Assembly: GCA_016182785.1 (NCBI GenBank) | Contig: JACPFU010000004.1 | Span: 1-64,000 of the forward strand | Origin: Lysobacterales bacterium | Lineage (GTDB): Bacteria; Pseudomonadota; Gammaproteobacteria; Xanthomonadales; Ahniellaceae | Direction: 5' to 3' | DNA length: 64,000 nucleotides | Shown here: positions 38,280 to 48,993 of the stretch, piece by piece | Position numbering within the stretch: the stretch's first letter is position 1 | Layout: every line of letters begins with the position of its first letter | Position numbers and translations under genes: made by a program | The notes under the pieces: model-generated | What the model was told of the DNA's origin: nothing | Database searches by the model: none | The model's input: only the letters and a program-made list of their open reading frames with translations

Positions 38280-40968
38280 GCGCACGCGCGCCGCGGGGCG
38301 GTTCGGGCCGGTCGCGCTCGCCGCCTTCGCGTTGCCGCCGCTGTGGCTGTTGCTGATGTTCGGGCTGCGCCTGCCGGAGCCGGTGCGGTTCGCCATCGGC
38401 AACTGGTCGACGGTGCTGCCGGCGTTGCTGGCGGGCGTGTTCGCGTTCCGGCTGGCGCTGCTGCCGCATCTGGAGCGACGCCTGCGCCAGGGTTGGGCGC
38501 TGATCGGGCTGGCGTTGACCACGGACGCCTTCGGCTTCGTCGCGTTCGGCTGGTACGAGGCGGTGCTCGGCATCGACCCCACCTACAACTGGGTCAACCT
38601 GCCGTTCTACGGCTACTTCATCGCGATGTTCTTCGGCTTGCTGCTGCTGACGCCGCCTTCGCAGACGCGCGGCGAGCGGCCGCTGTATGCGCTCGACGTG
38701 CTCGCGGTCGGGCTGTCCGGGGCGATGCTGCTGACCGAGTTCGTGGTGCACCCGATCCTCGACGACGACAGCGCCTCGCACACCCTGCTGCAGGTGCTGA
38801 CGCTCGCTGCCTATCCGCTGCTCGGGGCGCTGACGCTGTTTGGCGTCGCCAGCCTGATGATGCGGCTGCCCGAAGGCGTCGAGCGCCGGCCCTACCTGCT
38901 GCTGATTGCTGCGGTCGCGCTGTATCTGTGCGCCGACTCCGCATGGTCGATCCTGGCCCTGCTCGGCGACTACGACACCGGCGCGGTCAGCGACCTCGGC
39001 TGGCTGCTCGGCGCGTGCATGTTCCTCGCCGCGACCGAAATGGCCTGGCGCGAGAAGCGCCCCGCCGGTTTCGTGCCCGGCACCTATCGCGACCACGAAT
39101 ACACGCGCCTGATGCCGTACCTGGCGATGGCGGTGGGCATGGGCGTGCTGCTCGCCGGCATCCTCGGCGAAGCGCGGCATCTGGTACCGCTGGCGCTGTT
39201 TGGCAGCTTGCTCGCACTGACCGTGTTCTGGCGCCAGTGGCTGGCCGCGCGCAGCCGGCACGAGCGTGCGCTGGCCGATTCCCGCGCCAGCGCCGAACGC
39301 CGGCTTGCGGCCCTGGTCGAGCGTTCCTCCGAAGTGATCTTCGTGCTCGGCCCTGACCTGCGCATCCGCTACGCCAGCCCCGGCGCCAGCCGCCAGTTCG
39401 GGGTGGAAGCCACCGCCGCCGGCGCATCGCTGCTCGACGCGGTGCATGCCGCCGACCAGTTTCGCGCCCGCGCCATCCTCGACGACCTGCTGCGCAACGG
39501 CACCGGCAGCGCGGTGGTCGAGTGGCGGCTGGCGCGGGCGCCCGACGCCTGGGTCGCCTGCGAGAACCAGCTATCGAACCAGCTGCACGACCCGGCGGTG
39601 CAGGGCATCGTCGTCAACGTGCGCGACATCAGCGAGCGCCAGGCGCTGGAGGAACGGCTGCGCCGCCAGGCGCTGCACGACCCGCTGACTGCAGTGGCCA
39701 ACCGCGCGCTGTTCGTCGACCGCCTGATGCAGGCGCTGGTGCGGCGCCAGCGCCTGGGCGGCAACGTCGCGGTGCTGTTCATCGACCTCGATCACTTCAA
39801 GCTGGTCAACGACTCGCTCGGCCACCTCGCCGGCGACCACCTGCTGCGCGTGGCCGCTCAGCGCCTGCTGGAAAGCGTGCGTGCGGTCGATACCGTCGCG
39901 CGTCTCGGTGGCGACGAGTTCGCGGTGCTGCTGGAGGATGCTGGCGCGCAGAACGAGGTGATCGGCGTCGCCGGGCGCGTGCTGCATGCGCTGGCGACGC
40001 CGTTCGTGGTCGATGCCCGCACCACGCTGCTCGGGGCCAGCATCGGCGTTGCCTTCGCGCAGCCGCACGACGGTGCCGAAGAGGTGATGCGCAACGCCGA
40101 TCTCGCGGTCTACAACGCCAAGAGCGGCGGGCGCGGTCGGGTCGCGGTGTACGCGCCGGACATGCAGCACGCGGTCGGTACCCGGCTGCGTCTGCACCAG
40201 GCCTTGCGCAAGGCGCTGGCGCAGGACGAACTCGGTCTGCACTACCAGCCGATCCTCGCGCTCGAAGACGGCGCGCTGGTTGGCGTCGAGGCGCTGTTGC
40301 GCTTCGCGCCGGATGGCGGCGCGCCGCTGCCGCCGGCGGAGATCGTCGCCGCGGCCGAGGAGGCCGGACTGATCGACGCGCTCGGGCGGCTGGTGCTGGT
40401 GCATGCGCTGCGCGACGCCGTGCTGCTGAGCCGGCAGGCACAGCTTCCGGCGCTGTTGCTGCACGTCAATGTCTCGGTGCTGCAGCTCGAAGACGCGGAT
40501 TTCGTGCGCGACCTCGCCGCCCTGCTGACCGCGAACGACTGGCCGGCGGCGCGGCTGGTGCTGGAGTTCGACGAACGCATCGGCAAGCGCCGCAGCGAGC
40601 AGTTGCTGCCGGTGCTGACGCAGCTGAAGGGTCTGGGGGTGCGCCTGTCGATCGACAACTTCGGCATCGGCGAGGCCGCGCTCAGCGTGATCGAGCGGCT
40701 GCCGTTCGACGTGCTCAAGCTGTCGCGGCATTTCGTCGCCCGCCTCGGCGAGTCCGAGGAGCGGGCCTCGCGCGCGCTCGCCGAAGCCCTGGTCGGTCTC
40801 GGTCGCGCCATGGAGCTGACCACCATCGGCCACGGCGTCGAGGACGCGCGACAGTGCGCCGGGCTGCTCGCGATCGGCTGCCGTCAGGCCCAGGGCTACC
40901 ACCTGGCGCGACCGATGCCGCGCGACGAACTCGCCGGCTGGGTGCGCGAGCGCGCGCCGCGCGACTGA
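38266..40968 (+). CDS. Membrane PAS-GGDEF-EAL protein with intact GGDEF, altered EAL
   Basis: The 900-residue protein shares the whole architecture of the one at 34576-37320: a multi-helix N-terminal membrane domain, a PAS domain (about 340-460), GGDEF and EAL. The cyclase motif RLGGDEF is intact (GGDEF at 548-552). In the EAL domain E675-A-L is kept, but DDFGTG has become DNFGIG and EGVE has become HGVE, so hydrolysis is probably lost or weak. The likely role is diguanylate cyclase with a regulatory EAL domain. Start ATG 38266 lies inside the GFA gene; the longer frame from 38140 is low-complexity. Confidence 0.9.
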   Translation: MNAVERTRAAGRFGPVALAAFALPPLWLLLMFGLRLPEPVRFAIGNWSTVLPALLAGVFAFRLALLPHLERRLRQGWALIGLALTTDAFGFVAFGWYEAVLGIDPTYNWVNLPFYGYFIAMFFGLLLLTPPSQTRGERPLYALDVLAVGLSGAMLLTEFVVHPILDDDSASHTLLQVLTLAAYPLLGALTLFGVASLMMRLPEGVERRPYLLLIAAVALYLCADSAWSILALLGDYDTGAVSDLGWLLGACMFLAATEMAWREKRPAGFVPGTYRDHEYTRLMPYLAMAVGMGVLLAGILGEARHLVPLALFGSLLALTVFWRQWLAARSRHERALADSRASAERRLAALVERSSEVIFVLGPDLRIRYASPGASRQFGVEATAAGASLLDAVHAADQFRARAILDDLLRNGTGSAVVEWRLARAPDAWVACENQLSNQLHDPAVQGIVVNVRDISERQALEERLRRQALHDPLTAVANRALFVDRLMQALVRRQRLGGNVAVLFIDLDHFKLVNDSLGHLAGDHLLRVAAQRLLESVRAVDTVARLGGDEFAVLLEDAGAQNEVIGVAGRVLHALATPFVVDARTTLLGASIGVAFAQPHDGAEEVMRNADLAVYNAKSGGRGRVAVYAPDMQHAVGTRLRLHQALRKALAQDELGLHYQPILALEDGALVGVEALLRFAPDGGAPLPPAEIVAAAEEAGLIDALGRLVLVHALRDAVLLSRQAQLPALLLHVNVSVLQLEDADFVRDLAALLTANDWPAARLVLEFDERIGKRRSEQLLPVLTQLKGLGVRLSIDNFGIGEAALSVIERLPFDVLKLSRHFVARLGESEERASRALAEALVGLGRAMELTTIGHGVEDARQCAGLLAIGCRQAQGYHLARPMPRDELAGWVRERAPRD

Positions 40969-40979
40969 AGCGCGTGGCG

Positions 40980-42249
<1,270 letters not shown>

Positions 42250-42260
<11 letters not shown>

Positions 42261-42906
42261 GGGCACTCCGGTTGCAAAACAGTTGGCTGAGTTCGCGCGC
42301 CGCGCGCTCGCGGTCGTCGGCGTCCCAGATCGCGCCGAGCACGGCGATGGCGTCGGCGCCGGCCTCGATCAGGGGGCGCGCATTGTGCGCGTGGATGCCG
42401 CCGATCGCCACCCGCGGCAGCTGCAGGCCGGCGGTCGCGGCGAACAGTGCCGGGTCGGCGCGGCGCGCGCCGGGCTTGGTCGTCGAGGCGAAGAACGCAC
42501 CGAAGGCGAGGTAGTCGGCGCCGGCCCGCGCCGCGGCTTCGGCGCGGGCCGGGTCGTTGTAGCAGGAGGCGCCGATGATCGCGCCGGCGCCGAGCAGCGC
42601 GCGTGCCGCGGCCAGGTCGGCGTCGTCCTCGCCCAGGTGCACGCCGTCGGCGCCGATCGCACGCGCCAGTTCCACGTCGTCGTTGACGATCAGCAGCGCA
42701 GCGTGCGCCTGCGTCAGCTCGCGCAGTGCCCGCGCCTGCTCGCGGCGGCCGGGCTGGTCGCCGCTCTTGTCGCGGTACTGCACCATGCGCACGCCGCCGC
42801 GCAGCGCCGCCGCAACGCCGGCGAGCAGCGCCGCACTGTCGCGGTCCTCGCGCGTCAGCAGATAGACGCCGCGGATGCCATGTCGAGCTTCATCGCTGCC
42901 TGCCAC
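42250..42906 (-). CDS. thiE: Thiamine-phosphate synthase
   Basis: ThiE joins the pyrimidine and thiazole phosphates into thiamine phosphate. The 218-residue TIM barrel shows VQYRDKSGD (pyrophosphate/pyrimidine binding), [25 protein letters not shown] and FASTTKPGA, all typical. The start is GTG 42906 because no in-frame ATG gives a complete first strand. It is divergent from the rubredoxin gene with only 32 bases between starts, leaving little room for separate promoters. Confidence 0.94.
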
Positions 42907-42938
42907 AATACGCGCCCCGCCGTTTCCGGATCCGAGTG

Positions 42939-43130
42939 ATGAGTGTTGGCGCCGACACGCCGTTCCGCACCTACCTGTGCGTGGTTTGCGGTTTTCTCTA
43001 CGACGAAGCGCGCGGCCTGCCCGAGGAGGGCATCGCCCCCGGCACGCGCTGGGAAGCGATCCCGGAGGACTGGGTCTGCCCCGACTGCGGCGTCGGCAAG
43101 GCCGACTTCGAGCTCGTCGACATCAGTTGA
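42939..43130 (+). CDS. rubA: Rubredoxin
   Basis: A 63-residue electron-transfer protein with one Fe(Cys)4 site: C14-x2-C17 ([12 protein letters not shown]) and C47-x2-C50 (VCPDCGVGK). The N-terminal ten residues extend beyond the minimal rubredoxin. It often sits beside thiE-hemL in gammaproteobacteria. Its last eight bases overlap the end of the convergent SirB1-like gene. Confidence 0.96.
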   Translation: MSVGADTPFRTYLCVVCGFLYDEARGLPEEGIAPGTRWEAIPEDWVCPDCGVGKADFELVDIS

Positions 43131-43980
43131 GGCGGGCGTCGCGGCTGCCGAGTTCGACCATGATCTGGCGGATGCGGTCGTGGTCCTCGGCCTGCGGCAC
43201 CAGCGCCAGGTAGTGGCGCAGGTCCTCGCGCGCGGCGCGCACGTGGCCGACGCGCGCGTACAGCAGGCCGCGCTCGCGCACTTCGTCGGGGTCGCGCTGG
43301 TCGAGCCAGACGATGCGGTCGGCGCAGCGCAATGCGCGCTCGAACTCCTCGCGCTCGACGTAGGTCTGGCGCAGGTTGCGCAGCATGCGCGTCAGGATCA
43401 CGCGGGTCGAGGCCGGTTCGAGCATGCGCCCGAGCTGTTCGTCGTCGACCTGGCGCCCGGGCACGTGCGGCCGCGCACGCACGCGCAGTTCGCCGGCGTC
43501 GAGCGAGCGGCCCTTGTTGAACGGGTCGAGCACCAGCAGCCCGCTGTCCACCGGCAGGCGGATCAGGAAGTGGCCGGGGAAGGACACGCCCTGCAGCGGC
43601 AGGCCGACGCGGCGGGCGAGGTCGAGTTCGAGCACGGCGAGCGCGATCGGGTTGCCGGTACGGCGTTCGATCACCTCGTTGAGGTAGCTGTTGCGCGGGT
43701 CGTAGTAGTCCTGCTCGTTGCCGGTGTAGCCCTGTTCCTCGAACAGGAACCCGTGCAGCGCGCGCAGGGTGTCGAGGGCGTCGGCACCGGAGCCGATGCG
43801 ATCGCGCACCGCTTCCGACTGTGCGCGTACCAGGTCCTCGTAGCCGGCCGGGTCGATCTGCGGGTATTCGTCGCGTGCGATCTGCAGCGCCGCCCACAGC
43901 AACGGGATGTCCTCGTCGCGGGCTTCGCGCAGGTACTGCCAGCTGGCAGCGGCATCGAGTTGGGCGAGCGGCGTGTTCAT
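43123..43980 (-). CDS. SirB1 family protein (transglutaminase-like plus TPR)
   Basis: The 285-residue protein has the SirB1_N transglutaminase-like region ([48 protein letters not shown]) and a C-terminal TPR-like stretch ([44 protein letters not shown]). The family is widespread in proteobacteria; its molecular role is not firmly known. The start at ATG 43980 is used because upstream in-frame sequence reads into the DUF192 gene. Confidence 0.88.
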   Translation of the reverse strand: MNTPLAQLDAAASWQYLREARDEDIPLLWAALQIARDEYPQIDPAGYEDLVRAQSEAVRDRIGSGADALDTLRALHGFLFEEQGYTGNEQDYYDPRNSYLNEVIERRTGNPIALAVLELDLARRVGLPLQGVSFPGHFLIRLPVDSGLLVLDPFNKGRSLDAGELRVRARPHVPGRQVDDEQLGRMLEPASTRVILTRMLRNLRQTYVEREEFERALRCADRIVWLDQRDPDEVRERGLLYARVGHVRAAREDLRHYLALVPQAEDHDRIRQIMVELGSRDARLN

Positions 43981-44021
43981 GCCGCCTTGATAGGGGTGCG
44001 ACGCGCGGTCGTCAAGCAAAA

Positions 44022-44468
44022 CTAGTGGTCGCCGTTCAGCTCCGCCGGCAGCCCCAGCACGTCGCCCGCGACCAGCCCGAGCGCGGCGCCGACGCCGGCA
44101 TTCAGCTCCAGCACGTAGCGGGCGCTGCCCTCGCTGGCGTAGGTCGGACAACGGTCGCCGCCGTGCTTGCAGGTCGGCACCCGGTAGTGCGCGCTGACGA
44201 AGCGGCCGTCGTCGTCGAAGAACAGGATGTCGAGCGGAATCAGCGTGTTCCGCATCCAGAACGATTGCGGCTCGCTGTGCTCGAAGATGAACAGCATGCC
44301 GCGGTCGGCTGCCATCGACTCGCGGTACATCAGGCCGCGCGCGCGCTCGGCATCGTCGTCGGCGATCTCGACCGCGAAGCTGCGGCCCTTGAGCGCGACC
44401 TCGGGCGTTCCCGCGAGCGGGCAACCCGCGAGCAGCAGCAACGCGGCCAGCGTGAACGTGCGCCTCAT
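44022..44468 (-). CDS. DUF192 lipoprotein
   Basis: The 148-residue protein has a lipobox (LLLLAGC, Cys at about 16) and a DUF192 domain: VEIADDDAERARGLMYRESMAADRGMLFIFE and FWMRNTLIPLDILFFDDDG. The RGLM...GMLF...FWM(K/R)N(T/M) pattern defines the family, which is of unknown function. An unusual insertion CKHGGDRCP at about 108 adds two Cys. It overlaps the PilZ gene by four bases. Confidence 0.9.
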   Translation of the reverse strand: MRRTFTLAALLLLAGCPLAGTPEVALKGRSFAVEIADDDAERARGLMYRESMAADRGMLFIFEHSEPQSFWMRNTLIPLDILFFDDDGRFVSAHYRVPTCKHGGDRCPTYASEGSARYVLELNAGVGAALGLVAGDVLGLPAELNGDH

Positions 44469-44821
44469 TGCGGCGGCTGCATCTGCTGGCGCGCGTTGAG
44501 GTGGGCGAAGCGTTCGATCAGCCCGGTCAGCAGCGCGAAGTCCCGGGGCGACATGTCCATGAACTCGACGCTGAAGGCGCGCTCGTCGAGGCGGATCAGC
44601 GCCACTTCGGCGCGAAACGGGTCGGCACCCGGAATCAGCAGGTTCAGCGCAAAGCGGCTGCCGTCCGGCGGCGAGAACTCGGCGGGTCGCTCCATGCGCA
44701 GGCCGTTGATCGAGAGGTCGACCAGGGTGGCGCGCACCGACTTGCCCTGGATCTCGACCTCGCCTTCGCCACTGGTGGCGAAGCGCGTCTCCTGACGTCG
44801 GTCGTCGTAGATTTCAGCCAT
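44465..44821 (-). CDS. PilZ-domain c-di-GMP-binding protein
   Basis: A 118-residue single-domain PilZ protein. The c-di-GMP motifs are R-x4-R (DRRQETRFAT, residues about 8-14) and D-x-S-x2-G (DLSINGLRM, about 36). It ends with the usual EFMDMSPRDFALLTGLIERF helix. With three GGDEF/EAL proteins in the window it is a plausible local receptor. AGGAGG lies just before its ATG. Confidence 0.92.
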   Translation of the reverse strand: MAEIYDDRRQETRFATSGEGEVEIQGKSVRATLVDLSINGLRMERPAEFSPPDGSRFALNLLIPGADPFRAEVALIRLDERAFSVEFMDMSPRDFALLTGLIERFAHLNARQQMQPPQ

Positions 44822-44864
44822 GACGGCACCTCCTGTGGCGAGAACCGGATGCTAACAGCGGCGC

Positions 44865-45599
44865 TCAGGCGGCGGCAGCGGCGTGGCGCTGGCGCCAGCC
44901 GGCGAACGCACGTGCGAGCGCCAGGAAGATCGCGGCTCCGGCGAGGCCGACGAAGCCGCCGCCGACGACCTGGTCGCTGAGCCAGTGCCCGCCTCCATAC
45001 AGCCGCGGCAGCGCAAGCAGCGGCAGTGCCAGCAGCGCGACCGTGCCGCGGCGCCAGCCGCAGACGTGGCCGATGACCAGCGCGACCAGCAGAAACACGC
45101 CGGCATGATCGCCCGGGAAGCTGTTCTCGGCGTGATCCTTGAGCATCGGCACCCAGGCCACCGCCGGCTCGGACTCGAGCCGCACCGCATCGGGCAGGAC
45201 CAGGGTCGGACTGAGGCGGCCGTCATCGAGCAGCGGCTTCACCGCCTTCTGCACCCAGAGCACGGTGAACACTGCCAGGGCGCAGCCAAGGCCGGCGCGA
45301 GCACGCCAGTGGCGACGGGCGTCCGCGGCCATCCAGTGCGCATACAGCCCGAGCAGCAGCGCCGCCGGAACCGCGTCGAACAGCCGCGAATTGGCGATCG
45401 CCCAGAACGTCTGCCAAGCACCCGCCTGCGCCAGGCTGCCATTCAGCGCGCGGAAGGTCGCGGTATCGGCCGCCAGCCAGGCGCTGCGCGTGGCATCGAT
45501 GGCAAGAAAGCTCGCCAGCAACAGGCCGGCGAGCGCCAGATAGCTCAGCAGGCCAAGCCACGGGGTCTGGATGCGGATCGGCGCCGTCGGGTCGGTCAT
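44865..45599 (-). CDS. PAP2-family membrane phosphatase
   Basis: The 244-residue protein has about six membrane helices and the three PAP2 motifs in modified form: K-x6-R (VKPLLDDGRLSP), PGDH in place of PSGH (SFPGDHAG) and R-x5-H-x3-D (RLYGGGHWLSD). Such enzymes remove phosphate from phosphatidic acid, undecaprenyl pyrophosphate or lipid A. Overlap by four bases with the upstream gene of an operon that starts with a peptidoglycan peptidase hints at envelope lipid recycling, but the substrate is not certain. Confidence 0.88.
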   Translation of the reverse strand: MTDPTAPIRIQTPWLGLLSYLALAGLLLASFLAIDATRSAWLAADTATFRALNGSLAQAGAWQTFWAIANSRLFDAVPAALLLGLYAHWMAADARRHWRARAGLGCALAVFTVLWVQKAVKPLLDDGRLSPTLVLPDAVRLESEPAVAWVPMLKDHAENSFPGDHAGVFLLVALVIGHVCGWRRGTVALLALPLLALPRLYGGGHWLSDQVVGGGFVGLAGAAIFLALARAFAGWRQRHAAAAA

Positions 45600-46516
45600 G
45601 GCCCATGTTCGCCGCCCGCGCGGCCTCCGGCAAGCGTCGCGGGCGCGCCGGCCGCCGCATGCCACTCGCCGATCATCGCCGCGCGCGGGTCGGCGTGCGC
45701 GAACAGCGCGAAGGTCGTGTTCGTGGCCGTCGTTTCCGCCTGCAGCGCGACCGCGTCGCCGTAGCAGACCGGCCCGCGCAGCCAGCTGCGCAGCCGCTGC
45801 TGCGGCGCGTCCGACCTGCCAAGTCGCGCCAGGCACTGGCCGAGCACACGCTGCGGATGCAGGAACGCTCCGCGGAAGCCGAACCAGCGCGCGTAGCGAT
45901 CGAATCCGTGGATGCCGTTGAAGTCTCCGCTCAGGCGGCTGAAGGCGTAGCGGCCGTCGGACGGGGCCTGCCAGCGGGCGATCTGGCGTTCCGGGATCGG
46001 GGGCGGCTGCGCATCGCCATCGGCTGCGGCCGCGACGCCGAAGCGGCCGCGGAAATAGAACGTGGTGCAGCCTTCCCAGCAGCGCGCCGAGCCGGCCTCG
46101 ACCGAGGTGTGCAGATCGACCTCGGCGCCCCTGGCGAGCACGCGCGTCGCCCCGACCGCGGTCGCGATCTCGAACGCATCGCCAGCGCTCCAGGGTCGCA
46201 GCAGACGCAGGTCGTTGCGCACCTGTAGCGCGTTCCAGATCGGCAACGGGAAGCGCGGCGCGGTCAGCAGTGCCATCAGCAGCGGAAACGCGAGCACCTG
46301 CGGCGCCAGCAGTTGCAGGGTCGGGCCCGGCCCGAGCCCGGTCAGCGCCCGCAGTTCGCCGAGGTCGGCGGCGGCGAAGCGGGCGCCCCGCCAGCGCGCC
46401 GAAAGCGGCGGGAACTCGGCTCCGGGGTGCAGGCCCGGAGATGGCCAAAGCGCGCGCAGCAGGTACGCGGCAGCGGCCGGACGGCTGCGGAATTCGATCT
46501 CGGGTGCGGTGCCCAT
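45596..46516 (-). CDS. Putative hotdog-fold (MaoC/FkbR2-like) protein
   Basis: The 306-residue protein has two parts that look like a double hotdog fold: an N-terminal half with VLAFPLLMALLTAPRFPLPIWNALQVRNDL and a C-terminal MaoC-type half with FSRLSGDFNGIHGFDRYARWFGFRGAFLHP, in which N-x-I-H resembles the hydratase Asp/His motif (D-x4-H type) but is altered. It may be an acyl dehydratase or acyl-binding protein. It lies 11 bases after the M23 peptidase gene and overlaps the PAP2 gene, so the three form one operon. Confidence 0.7.
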   Translation of the reverse strand: MGTAPEIEFRSRPAAAAYLLRALWPSPGLHPGAEFPPLSARWRGARFAAADLGELRALTGLGPGPTLQLLAPQVLAFPLLMALLTAPRFPLPIWNALQVRNDLRLLRPWSAGDAFEIATAVGATRVLARGAEVDLHTSVEAGSARCWEGCTTFYFRGRFGVAAAADGDAQPPPIPERQIARWQAPSDGRYAFSRLSGDFNGIHGFDRYARWFGFRGAFLHPQRVLGQCLARLGRSDAPQQRLRSWLRGPVCYGDAVALQAETTATNTTFALFAHADPRAAMIGEWHAAAGAPATLAGGRAGGEHGP

Positions 46517-46527
46517 GGACACCCCGC

Positions 46528-47700
46528 TCAGTCCGTCGCGGACCCGCCGGCGTCGACCAGGTCGCCGGTCTGCAGCTGGCGCGGGAAGTCGGTGTAGGGC
46601 ATCTCGATGTCCGAAAACGTCGGCGGGATGCCGGCACAGCGCAGCGCGTCGGGGGCGTCGCAGAGGTGGAAATGCAGGTGCGGCTCGGTCGAATTGCCGG
46701 AGCTGCCGAGCAGCGCAATGCGCTCGCCGGCCCGGACCTGCTGGCCCTTGGCGACGGTGATCGTGCCCGGCGCCAGGTGCGCATACACCGAATGGATGCC
46801 GTCGGCGTGGCGCAGCACGACGTGATTGCCGACGATGGCGTCGGTGCCGCGCGCAAGCAGATCGCCCTGCCCGGCGAGCACGCGCTGCTGATACTCGGAT
46901 AGCGACTCGCCGCGACGGCGCAGGATCTCGGTGTTGTCCGGCTCGCCCGCGTGCACGGCAACGACCTCGCCATCGGCCACTGCCAGCACCGGCGCGCGGT
47001 AGGCGTAGTAGTCGCGCATGCGGCTGCCGGAGCCGGAATGGGTCCGACCGCCCTTGCCGATCTGTACCAGGTCGAGCGCGAACTCCTCCGGCACTGCCCA
47101 GCGATGGTGGCTGTGCGGGGTGGCGCCGGCCGCCACGAACCAGCGTCCGCGCAGCGGGAAGCGGTACGGCCCGGCGCCGCCGTGGCGGATCGGCAAGGTG
47201 GCACTGGCTTCCTCGCCATCGCCGAGGGTGGCGGTCACCCGCAACGCGTCGGGCTTGCCGCTGAAGCCGAGGAACTGGGTCGGCAGGTACAGTGCCTTGC
47301 CCGGCCCGAGTTCGCGGCCTGCGGCAATCGCCAGGTCGCCGGCGAGCAGGGTCTTCGGGGAGAACTGGAAGTCGAGTGCTGCCATCATGCCCGAGGCCGC
47401 GAGCGCGCCCGCGCGCGCGGCGATGGCGTCCAGGTCCTCGGCCGCGAGCACGCGGGCGGCGCCGACCCGATCCGCGAACAGCAACTCGTAGCGCACCTGC
47501 ACGACCTGGACCGGGTCGCCGTCCGGGTTGGCGACCACCGCATTCGGCAGCGTGACGCTGCCGAGCTGGCGCGCGGCCTCCAGTTCGTAGGCCCACAGCT
47601 GGCGCGAGGGGTGAAAGCGCAGCTCGACCTCCGCGGCGGCGGTCGCGGTCGCGACCAGGGCGGCGGCCAGCGTGCACAGCAGACGGACCAGTCTCGGCAT
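46528..47700 (-). CDS. Secreted M23-family (LytM-like) peptidase
   Basis: The 390-residue protein has a signal peptide ending at ATAAAE and, from about residue 200, an M23 domain. Zn-ligand candidates are the His/Asp of [14 protein letters not shown] and the H-x-H of PHLHFHL, with the intervening [24 protein letters not shown]. It should cut peptidoglycan cross-bridges, or act as an amidase activator if the site is incomplete. The N-terminal 190 residues are beta-rich and unassigned. GGGAGA precedes the ATG. First gene of the operon with the hotdog and PAP2 proteins. Confidence 0.9.
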   Translation of the reverse strand: MPRLVRLLCTLAAALVATATAAAEVELRFHPSRQLWAYELEAARQLGSVTLPNAVVANPDGDPVQVVQVRYELLFADRVGAARVLAAEDLDAIAARAGALAASGMMAALDFQFSPKTLLAGDLAIAAGRELGPGKALYLPTQFLGFSGKPDALRVTATLGDGEEASATLPIRHGGAGPYRFPLRGRWFVAAGATPHSHHRWAVPEEFALDLVQIGKGGRTHSGSGSRMRDYYAYRAPVLAVADGEVVAVHAGEPDNTEILRRRGESLSEYQQRVLAGQGDLLARGTDAIVGNHVVLRHADGIHSVYAHLAPGTITVAKGQQVRAGERIALLGSSGNSTEPHLHFHLCDAPDALRCAGIPPTFSDIEMPYTDFPRQLQTGDLVDAGGSATD

Positions 47701-47810
47701 GGCGGATCTCCCTCTGGGTGGCCGGCCGTGCCGGCGTTGTCGGTGCCCTCAGCCTGCCCGGCCGGGAGGCGGTCGACGACTACCGGAAGTCACCGGCGCT
47801 ACCGGCCGAC

Positions 47811-47839
47811 TTGCCATTCGCGCCGGCGGCGGCTATAGT
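47811..47839 (+). promoter_or_regulatory. Sigma-70 promoter of rplM-rpsI
   Basis: TTGCCA (47811-47816) and TATAGT (47834-47839) are spaced by 17 bases and lie 41 bases upstream of the rplM start. Both hexamers match five of six consensus positions or nearly so. Confidence 0.8.
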
Positions 47840-47879
47840 CGCCGGCCTTTTTGGACCCGACCCTCTTCGGAGCACGCAG

Positions 47880-48311
47880 ATGAAAACCGTCAGCGCAAAC
47901 GCGCAGACCGTGAAGCGCGACTGGTACCTCGTCGACGCCACGGACAAGACGCTCGGCCGTCTCGCCAGCGAGCTCGCGCATCGCCTGCGCGGCAAGCACA
48001 AGCCCGTCTACACCCCGCATTGCGACACCGGCGACTACCTCGTCGTGGTCAACGCGGAAAAGGTTGCCGTCACCGGCAACAAGCTGCAGGACAAGCAGTA
48101 CCACCGCTTCACCGGCTACGTCGGCAACCTGAAGACGGTGTCGCTGCGTGACCTGCTGGCGACGCACCCGGAACGCGCGATCGAGATCGCCGTCAAGGGC
48201 ATGCTGCCGAAGAATCCGCTGGGCCGCGCCATGGCGCGCAAGCTCAAGGTCTACAAGGGTGCCGAGCACCCGCACACCGCTCAGCAGCCGCAAGCGCTGA
48301 ACATCGGCTGA
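47880..48311 (+). CDS. rplM: 50S ribosomal protein L13
   Basis: 143 residues, the usual L13 length. Conserved segments: [66 protein letters not shown] 47880 is the family start; the longer open frame from 47718 is not coding. Followed after 13 bases by rpsI. Confidence 0.99.
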   Translation: MKTVSANAQTVKRDWYLVDATDKTLGRLASELAHRLRGKHKPVYTPHCDTGDYLVVVNAEKVAVTGNKLQDKQYHRFTGYVGNLKTVSLRDLLATHPERAIEIAVKGMLPKNPLGRAMARKLKVYKGAEHPHTAQQPQALNIG

Positions 48312-48324
48312 CAGGAACTCCATC

Positions 48325-48717
48325 ATGGCGATTTCGCAGAATTACGGTACCGGTCGTCGCAAGTCCTCCGCCGCGCGCGTGTTCCTGCGCCCGGGCAAGG
48401 GCTCGATCACGGTCAATGAAAAGCCGCTGGACGAATTCTTCGGCCGCGAGACGGCGCGCATGATCGTGCGCCAGCCGCTCGAAACCCTGAAGATGACCGA
48501 CAAGTTCGACGTGCTGGTCACCGTCGCCGGTGGCGGCGTCACCGGCCAGGCCGGCGCCATCCGCCTCGGCATCTCGCGCGCGCTGGTCGAGTACGACGAG
48601 TCGCTCAAGCCGACGCTGCGCAAGGCCGGCTTCATGACCCGCGACGCCCGCGAAGTCGAACGCAAGAAGGTCGGCCTGCACAAGGCACGCCGCGCCACGC
48701 AGTTCTCCAAGCGCTAA
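48325..48717 (+). CDS. rpsI: 30S ribosomal protein S9
   Basis: 130 residues, ending in the conserved basic tail [10 protein letters not shown] that contacts the P-site t[22 protein letters not shown] at the start and [19 protein letters not shown] in the middle are typical. Co-transcribed with rplM; the tRNA-Gln gene begins nine bases after the stop and may be on the same transcript. Confidence 0.99.
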   Translation: MAISQNYGTGRRKSSAARVFLRPGKGSITVNEKPLDEFFGRETARMIVRQPLETLKMTDKFDVLVTVAGGGVTGQAGAIRLGISRALVEYDESLKPTLRKAGFMTRDAREVERKKVGLHKARRATQFSKR

Positions 48718-48726
48718 TCCCGCTCT

Positions 48727-48800
48727 TGGGAGATCGTTCAACGGTAGGACAACGGACTCTGACTCCGTTTATCTAGGTTCGAATCCTAGTCTCCCAGCCA
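48727..48800 (+). tRNA. glnX: tRNA-Gln (anticodon CTG)
   Basis: A 7-bp acceptor stem TGGGAGA/TCTCCCA, discriminator G and encoded CCA at 48798-48800. The anticodon loop CTCTGAC gives anticodon CTG. The T arm is CTAGG-TTCGAAT-CCTAG. It ends ten bases before the terminator hairpin. Confidence 0.97.
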
Positions 48801-48810
48801 ATGAAAACAG

Positions 48811-48840
48811 GGGCCCGCAGCGATGCGGGCCCTTTGTTTT
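48811..48840 (+). terminator. Terminator after tRNA-Gln
   Basis: GGGCCCGCA-GCGA-TGCGGGCCC, a perfect 9-bp stem, followed by TTTGTTTT. It ends the rplM-rpsI-tRNA-Gln transcript and its 3' half forms part of the direct repeat flanking the hipBA segment. Confidence 0.93.
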
Positions 48841-48851
48841 GGGTCGGTTCC
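48828..48851 (+). repeat. Left copy of a direct repeat flanking the hipBA segment
   Basis: GGCCCTTTGTTTTGGG-T-CGGTTCC. The same sequence without the single T occurs at 51214-51236. The copies match at 23 of 24 positions and enclose about 2.4 kb. It begins inside the tRNA-Gln terminator, a place that fits an attachment site or a recombination scar. Confidence 0.75.
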
Positions 48852-48993
48852 ACAAGTGTTCCACATCCATCGCCCGCGGCGAGTTCAAGTTCCGAAGCGC
48901 CACCACCCGATCGAACCGCGTCCCGCGGGCTGCCGCATCCCGAGCTGGACGTGGTCGCGGGTATCCGTCGAACCTGATCGGGGTGCGGACCGA

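Noticed and set aside
42907..42938. TPP riboswitch for thiE
   Set aside because: Only 32 bases separate thiE from the divergent rubredoxin gene, too short for the element.
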